Positions 57,819 through 64,000 of a stretch of DNA of 64,000 nt are shown one piece after another. The DNA comes from Pestalotiopsis fici W106-1. Lineage: Eukaryota; Ascomycota; Sordariomycetes; Amphisphaeriales; Sporocadaceae. The stretch covers positions 1,167,490 through 1,231,489 of the forward strand of contig NW_006917100.1 of the NCBI RefSeq assembly GCF_000516985.1. Reading direction: 5' to 3'. Every line of letters starts with the position of its first letter. The first letter of the stretch is position 1. A model generated the notes under the pieces. It worked only from the letters and a program-made list of their open reading frames with translations. It ran no database searches and was not told where the DNA came from. Both the position numbers and the translations under genes were made by a program.

Positions 57819-58281
57819 ATGGCCGAGGAACTGCTTGATCAAGTTCGGGACGTGGTGGATGGCCAGATTGTGAGCATTTCCCGGCGCCCAGCCCACCGGC
57901 TGCGCATATCGTGCAAAAACTTCCAGCTGCTAACAAGGCTTCGTACAGGATTTTGAAGGACAGAAACTTGCCGAGCTTCTTGCTACCGTCCTGTTGTCTG
58001 CGGTCGGCGTAAGTTGCCACCAATCAATTGACATACGGGGCTCACGTACTTACGACTTTAACTAGGCCATCTCCTTTATCGTCGGATTCATCACACAGAA
58101 TATTACGCTCGCACTCAAGATTGGCCTCGCCGGCACAGCCCTAACCTTCCTCGTCGTTGTTCCGCCTTGGCCCTTCTTCAATAAGCACCCGGTCAAATGG
58201 CTGCCTGTTGGAGGTGGGAATGCTGCACCACTTGCACATCAAAACATAGTCGTTGATGAGAAATCATTTTCACGGAACTAG
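57819..58281 (+). CDS. spc1: Signal peptidase complex subunit 1
   Basis: Three exons were deduced: 57819..57869, 57949..58008 and 58066..58281, giving 108 aa. Introns are 79 and 57 nt, with GTGAGC/GTAAGT donors and a CTAAC branch in the first. The protein has a short cytosolic start (MAEELLDQVRDVVDGQ). The family segment DFEGQKLAELL leads into membrane helix 1 (about 24-47). A tight NIT turn follows, then helix 2 (about 50-70) ending in the family motif PPWPFFNKHPVKWLP. Spc1 is a non-catalytic ER membrane subunit that helps the signal peptidase complex discriminate substrates. Size and topology match the family. It is convergent with the RING-box gene, 306 bp between stop codons. Confidence 0.94.
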
Positions 58282-58587
58282 GGGAAACATGGCAGGAAGA
58301 AAAGTGTGCAGAGGCCCAGTAGAGCTGAATGATGACTATTATGCATGAATAGAGGCATCAGCTGGTCGTGGTCCACCTCCGGGCGTACGGGCTACCAAAT
58401 CTATGTGATCTCGTGCCATCCTATTTATCATATCTGTAAAAAGCATTGAGCCGTTGTCGAGCGATCCCCATCTTCACATTGTATCGACCGACCATCAAAC
58501 AATGCAACTCTATGAGCTGCAATAAGACATTGAAGCTTTGTGCTGGAATCATGAAGCATTCGTCTCCCCGGGTCTGAATATCGCCAC
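58282..58587. other. Short convergent intergenic region
   Basis: 306 bp between the stop codons of spc1 and the RING-box gene. The 3' UTRs are expected to abut or overlap. Nothing else was seen. Confidence 0.6.
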
Positions 58588-59077
<490 letters not shown>

Positions 59078-61074
59078 GGTAGGTCCGAGTGCGAATTCTT
59101 GTGCGGCGCTGGATAATCGTCTCCGCTTCACGCGATGGAAGTCGCCAGTTTGTGACTCGGGCGAGCGGGAGCGTAGGCGATCGTCGTCCCCTATCTCGAC
59201 TGATTGAGTATGCTCGAGGTGGTTGCACCTGAGTGGGTGATGTCAGAAAGCAGGTAGAAAGTGGGTTTATCGGTTCAGAGGTTGTCGGCGATTGGACCTA
59301 TTGGTGATCGATGCTGGCTGGCTGGTTTATCGGGCCAGGACAAGAGAATCGAAGGAAGGGAAAATGGACCGTAGAAAATAAAGAACAAGGTACAGTCGTC
59401 GATCTGACGATGGTTGGTGCAAGGCTCTTCCTTTCTACCCCGGGTAGAAGAATCTGAGCTGCAACAAATACTGTATGTCTTACAAACGAATAGTTGCCTG
59501 CAAGGTTCTTGGAATTCGTGAGTTTGCGTCCGGCTGCCTGAGTCGAGTTGGGGTACACTACTAGGTAATCGCAGGTAGTCTTTGCTTGCAAAGAGCTGCA
59601 CGGCGTGGCGGGGAAGGGCAGCCTAGCAGCTAGGTGAGTGAGCACAGAGTGCACTTGCCCCTCACTGCCTTGAAATCCACCGTCAGTATGCGGTGCCTGA
59701 TTTGTCCTAGTCTCATCAAAATTGATCTCACCCGGGCTGCAATGATTCTACCTGGCTACATTTATCTCTTTTAGACCGCTGGGGGCATCTCCGTTGTTGC
59801 CCGGTAGGCCTCGAGCTGATAAACCCGAGCCGATGATACTGTGTAGAATCAATACGATGCTCACCAGAACGATCTTGTCCTGTACATTTTGGTAGTTTCT
59901 ATTAGAGAGAACGAACGGTATTTGCATCAAAACATCCGACTGCCGTGACAACTTGAACGATTATTGAGTATGTTACTTTTTATCGACAGTCAACATTCCT
60001 CTTTTCGTTCGTGCGCGCTGCATTGGGGGTCTGTACATGCGTAGTATGTAGGACAAGAGAAATATGGGAGCCCGGACTACAAGGCGGCCTTTTGTCTGAT
60101 GGTTCCTAAATAGAACAAAGTCGTCATCTCAAATAAAAAAAAGAGCCCAACAGTGTCAAACCCATGGCCGATCCATCTTGGGCATCGGATAATTGGCCCG
60201 CCCATTGCGGCGTGCCCCCCATCAAGCCCATTTCTTGAACGCTTGTGCCCTTGTGAGGCGGACGCGGCAACTGTTGTTCATCTTAATGTTCAAAGGTCTT
60301 ACACAGCAGCGAGTTCAGCCATGAAGATGCCCCACTCAAAATAACTGGCACTTGCCCATTCAATGGCCACTTGACGTGTAGCTTAGGGAATTGAGTTCCC
60401 ACATTACCCGAGTCACAATACTGGGTGGGCATGGGACCTACCTAACATACATACCTGGTAGCTAGTAGGTAAACCTTGGACCTGCGCAACGCAACGCAAA
60501 CGCAATTCAGTGCAGCCCGACGCATCCTGTTCGTCTCTTTCTTTTTCCTCCTCCAACATCTTCGGGCCCCAAAGATCGAGAGCAGGTTGCGCTTTTCTCG
60601 ACTTCACTAATTCCCAACCCACAACCGCAACCCACAAATATGACAAGACAGAGATCACTATCATTACTCACTTCTCGTTTCGCTTCTTCCGCGCATATCA
60701 ACACTACGCAGCGACCTCCGACATAGCCCGCAGACTCTGCAAACCAATCAATCCATACACACACACACACAAAAGGTACGGTTGGCCATCACCTCGTTGC
60801 GTTGCGACGACACAAACTGCCCCAACCTCCCATCAGTGTCTCGTCTACGTCCTAGTCCAACGCCCCGCTCCAACTGGCCCCTGGACTACCGACTGTCTTG
60901 CGACATCATCTGCTTGGCATCTCAACCTGCGCATCTGTCTGACGTTGAAAAATAGACCTTCGGCTATAGCTTCATTTCATTGAAGCTTGGTTGCTCCTCT
61001 CTCGGCCCTACTATTAAACTTACTTTTTTCTATTCAACGCGCTGCAGTATACATGCTGCTACATAAAAACCAAC
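59078..61074. promoter_or_regulatory. Divergent promoter region with pyrimidine-rich leader of the PNRC-motif gene
   Basis: About 2 kb between the hrt1 and 61075 gene starts. Motifs CCTACCTAAC and TAGCTAGTAGGTA lie near 60438-60475. The last ~590 bp are C/T/A-rich with an AC repeat near 60756-60771 and look like a 5' leader. A possible donor GTACGG follows the AC repeat at 60777. An ATG at 61053 opens an overlapping upstream frame (reported separately). Confidence 0.45.
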
Positions 61075-61115
61075 ATGAACCAATCGCCCCATCCAAAGAA
61101 CTCGGCCCGCCGTAG
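61053..61115 (+). promoter_or_regulatory. Upstream ORF overlapping the start of the PNRC-motif gene
   Basis: An ATG at 61053, 22 nt before the main ATG and out of frame with it, opens a 20-codon frame ending at TAG 61113-61115, inside the main coding sequence. Overlapping uORFs usually lower main-frame translation because terminated ribosomes cannot easily reinitiate backwards. Whether this ATG lies inside the mRNA is unknown but likely given its position. Confidence 0.5.
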
Positions 61116-62265
61116 AGGCGCTCGCAATGGCACGCCCCAGAAAACGTATGCTTCGGAGAATGACGCCGCCAATTATCGTTACCCCCTCTCCGACAGCCCA
61201 TACACTCCACAGAGGCTGCCATCAAATGGCACTCCTGTGAATCATCAGCAACAGCAGCAAGCCCAGTCGGCGACTCAAAAGAAGCCTAGGAACCGGAATC
61301 CCTCTGCCAAGAAGAACAAGGACCACCAAGATCGTCACAGCCCGAATCAGCAGCAAGCCATCCCTCTCGCATTTGCTGGCGCATCCTTTCATGCATCGCC
61401 CGCTCCAAATTCGCTGCCCATCCCGAGCTTTCTCGCGAGGACTACATCAGCTCCCGACTCACCTAGTCTAAAGCTGCCAGGTCCTGGTCCTAGTCAGGAG
61501 CCATCGCCGCCGAATACCGATTCAGAGGAGAACAGCTCCCCCAGCCCACCACTGCATGCAGCAGTTCGCACAGACGAGTCGCCACTCGAGTTCTTCTTCA
61601 AGGCTGATCGAGCGGAGAAGGCTCGGGTTCGCCGTGCCAGCTCAGCAAATGCGGCCGCGGCCCTCCTTGGTAGCCCCTTCTCTCCTCCTCAGGTGCATGC
61701 TTCTCCGCGAGAGCCAAGTACGTTTCCCAAACTTCAAGGTGCGGCACAAGCGCGACGCCCTCCAATTCCGCGAAACCCGTCTTCTGGAATCCCTTCCAGC
61801 GAGCTCGACGGGAACCCCGGCAAGCCCCTTGGTCAGGCATTTTCGACTCCGTACTCTGAACGTATCAAGGCAGCACGTTCCAGGAATGCTTCGGGGCAAG
61901 GCACACCCTCTGCTCAAGGTCCAGACACACCGGACCGTTCCGAGGCTCTTAAGCGCTTCCTAGGCGTCGGATCACCTGCGACTCAGATCCATCCCTCATA
62001 TGGGCATCCGCAATCACCATCCCATCACGTTGCGCCGCCTGCCTTCCAGCCTGGCATGTCTCCTGCCTCTGGGCCAAACAGACACTACTCGAATGCATAC
62101 AGTAGTGGTCCGCATCCCTCTGCTCTTGGGCCCATTGATTTCAGTGCCAATCATGTTCGCGGCGGCCAGCCGAACCAAGAAACTCTCCCAACGGATAATT
62201 ATGCGGACCAAGCTCTCAAGCTGGACGACCATCTGCGACGAGTCTTGAAACTTGGTCCAAACTGA
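61075..62265 (+). CDS. PNRC-motif (Edc1-like) proline-rich protein
   Basis: A single exon encodes 396 aa, almost all predicted disordered and rich in Pro, Ser, Gln, Asn and Arg. A basic start (ARRRGARNGTPQKTY) precedes a Gln run. At about 104-119, SFHASPAPNSLPIPSF carries the S-P-x-P-x-x-L-P-x-P pattern of the PNRC/EDC1 group, which binds Dcp1 and stimulates mRNA decapping in known members. A second conserved-looking block ESPLEFFFKADRAEKARVRR lies at about 168-187 and is usual in fungal members. The C-terminus ends in a short predicted helix (ALKLDDHLRRVLKLG). Function as a decapping enhancer is family-based inference. It has a CT-rich leader and an overlapping uORF. It is divergent from hrt1. 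Confidence 0.78.
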   Translation: MNQSPHPKNSARRRGARNGTPQKTYASENDAANYRYPLSDSPYTPQRLPSNGTPVNHQQQQQAQSATQKKPRNRNPSAKKNKDHQDRHSPNQQQAIPLAFAGASFHASPAPNSLPIPSFLARTTSAPDSPSLKLPGPGPSQEPSPPNTDSEENSSPSPPLHAAVRTDESPLEFFFKADRAEKARVRRASSANAAAALLGSPFSPPQVHASPREPSTFPKLQGAAQARRPPIPRNPSSGIPSSELDGNPGKPLGQAFSTPYSERIKAARSRNASGQGTPSAQGPDTPDRSEALKRFLGVGSPATQIHPSYGHPQSPSHHVAPPAFQPGMSPASGPNRHYSNAYSSGPHPSALGPIDFSANHVRGGQPNQETLPTDNYADQALKLDDHLRRVLKLGPN

Positions 62266-64000
62266 TTGTCATGGCTCTATCCAATACAGCGACCAAACTT
62301 CCTGATGGCAGTTTGGGTACGGGCTGTATCTGCGTGGAATCCCGACTTGGGCAAAGTCAACTTTTTGCAGGCTTGAACATCATTCGGAAATCTATCCATT
62401 TTCATTTGTAAATTGCGACTCACATGGAGTTGAGGCGTTTGGTTTCACCACTTCCGGCCATGGTTTGTTTCGATAATGGGCTGTCGTCATCAGAAGGCAA
62501 ATTTTTGCCTGGGGCCAAACCCCTCCCATTTCCACTAACCAGCACTTTGGCCTTGCATTTCTTTTTTTAGAGGACGGAGTTAGTCGAGCTACGAATCGCA
62601 TGACTGGTCATCGGTTGTTATTTCGGACATATATGCTCGCTTCTCTATGAGATATTTCGGAAACATTACTTTCGTGTTGACACGACTGCTCGATAATGTA
62701 TAACAGCATGCATACGACTTTTTTGGCGTCACGTTGGCGGTGTTGTTCCATATGGATATCACCTAGGTTGCGGCGTTGCAAGCAGATACCCTATGTTGCG
62801 GGCTTTCGGTCTGTCATACAGGTGCCTGGTTGGATTCAACCTAGACTCGGCATTTTCGGTCAGGATTTCAAAGCTACATGGATTGTAGCAGTGCATCAGT
62901 GGTGTTTCGGCGATTTGAGGATGGCCTTTGAAGGATCGGACAGCAGGGTAGAGAAGTGCGCTTGGATTCTGGGTACCAGGCCTGAATCAAGTGATCACTG
63001 GGTTTTGTTTCTACAAGATATTGATTGAAGCGCAGCATGGCTGGAGTCAAATGAGCGATCGTCGATTCTAGGGAGATACTCAACAAAGTCCCTTACGAGG
63101 AGGACATCTTGAAGAGTTCAGGAGGAAAGAGGGAAAACAACAGAAAATGATACAAAAAACAAATGTTTGGTGGCGTATCCAAGCGACCAGGCCAGATTTC
63201 CGCTACATATATTTTAGGCCTTTAGCGATCAATAGAAGCGACTGAGCCTTTCAGGCTTGGTCTCATATGTCATCAAAAACACAATCCCTCGGGGTAGCAA
63301 CAACTATTCTGCAGTAGGTCAAATCTTGTCGTCGACTGGCTCGTGGCAACTAGGATACATTGTCCTCGTAACAAGCAACAAGCTAAAGTTCAAGATCCCA
63401 CACGAGCAAGCGCCATGAATGTGGTGTTTTCAATGACCTATGAAGTCACTCTGAGCTCATCCAGGTCCACAAACCCCGGTGAAATGTGCCACCAGGCGAG
63501 GTTGACACGTCTCTGTCAGACCTGTTCGGAAAGATACAGCGCGATTATACTCTAGGCGACACTGATAACAAGGAGTTTGAATGCTTGACATATCCATTAT
63601 AATGACTCCTAGAGCTTGTATATATATTTGTTGAATGAACTCTACTGACTAGTGATAGACCTTATTTTCAAGTATCTTTTTAACTTCCGACATGAAGCCA
63701 TGAAAATCAACCTAATCTATTATAGTAGCAAGACTTATCTACACAAGGAACTCTCTATCTCATCGCCTTATGTGAGAAATTCTGGAGCCCGTAATATTGT
63801 GGTCTCACAGGTCATAGAATTGCCGGCGAGTACGAGGCCGCCAATTTGTCACAACAGGAAATGCAATGGAGACGTGCTGACCACATATCACCTCTATAGG
63901 TTTAGTCTTCATGCAGGATGCAGGAAGACATGCAGGGCATACCTGTATTATGTATGTATTGTCACACTCTGACTTGACAAAGAAAGCATTTATCTAGCCT
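62266..64000. other. 3' flank and end of window
   Basis: About 1.7 kb after the PNRC-motif gene. No convincing gene or RNA was found. Between about 63230 and 63590 three successive short frames give protein-like translations in different frames, which could be chance or an eroded coding remnant. The final 400 bp are AT-rich. Confidence 0.45.

Noticed and set aside
63226..63588. Three consecutive protein-like short translations in different frames
   Set aside because: They might be an eroded gene, but I recognise no family, no splice sites join them cleanly, and chance cannot be excluded.

Overview
The window is nuclear DNA of a filamentous ascomycete (Pezizomycotina), most likely a Sordariomycete and possibly Hypocreales. 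The evidence is short introns (56-134 nt, one candidate of 198 nt) with GTAAGT-type donors and CTAAC/CTGAC branch sites, long pyrimidine-rich leaders, recurrent TACCTAGGTA-type intergenic motifs, and protein families such as Zn2Cys6 regulators and fungal RRP5 and FMP27. No transposon, rDNA, CRISPR array, virus or secondary-metabolite cluster was recognised. All exon boundaries below were worked out by hand from splice sites, reading frame and remembered family sequence.

Layout: 1-8.9 kb holds no convincing gene; its last 3 kb look like pyrimidine-rich leader sequence in front of an 838-aa disordered protein (8940-11456). RRP5 (minus, 12612-18089) and a YML020W-like alpha/beta hydrolase (plus, 18940-21788) are divergent. 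A 9.1-kb single-exon FMP27-type bridge lipid-transfer protein follows (23449-32562) and converges on a GPI-anchored GH16 enzyme (minus, 33011-34183). A WW-domain protein lies at 36603-37448. A gene-poor stretch then carries a tRNA-like A box with a strong hairpin near 38.0 kb. Next come a Cys-rich single-pass surface protein (40392-41569), an intron-containing tRNA-Gln(CTG) (minus, 42516-42617), the proteasome alpha4 subunit with a 7-nt microexon (43712-44760), and a CHY zinc-finger protein with a 5-nt first coding exon (minus, 45054-45538).

Further right are a His/Asp-rich, Ser/Thr-rich GPI-type surface protein (47558-48163), a Zn2Cys6 transcription factor (minus, 48754-51208), a CorA-type Mg2+ transporter (minus, 53426-55338), signal peptidase subunit Spc1 (57819-58281) converging on the RING-box protein Rbx1/Hrt1 (minus, 58588-59077), and a PNRC-motif protein probably linked to mRNA decapping (61075-62265). 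The last 1.7 kb show nothing convincing.

The genes do not form a pathway. This is ordinary housekeeping neighbourhood: ribosome assembly, proteasome, ubiquitin ligase, secretion, lipid and Mg2+ transport, decapping. It is interspersed with fast-evolving surface proteins and long non-coding stretches. The most interesting signals are the tiny exons, a triple TGGCGCCAA promoter array, an overlapping uORF, the tRNA-like/hairpin element and the His/Asp-rich surface protein.
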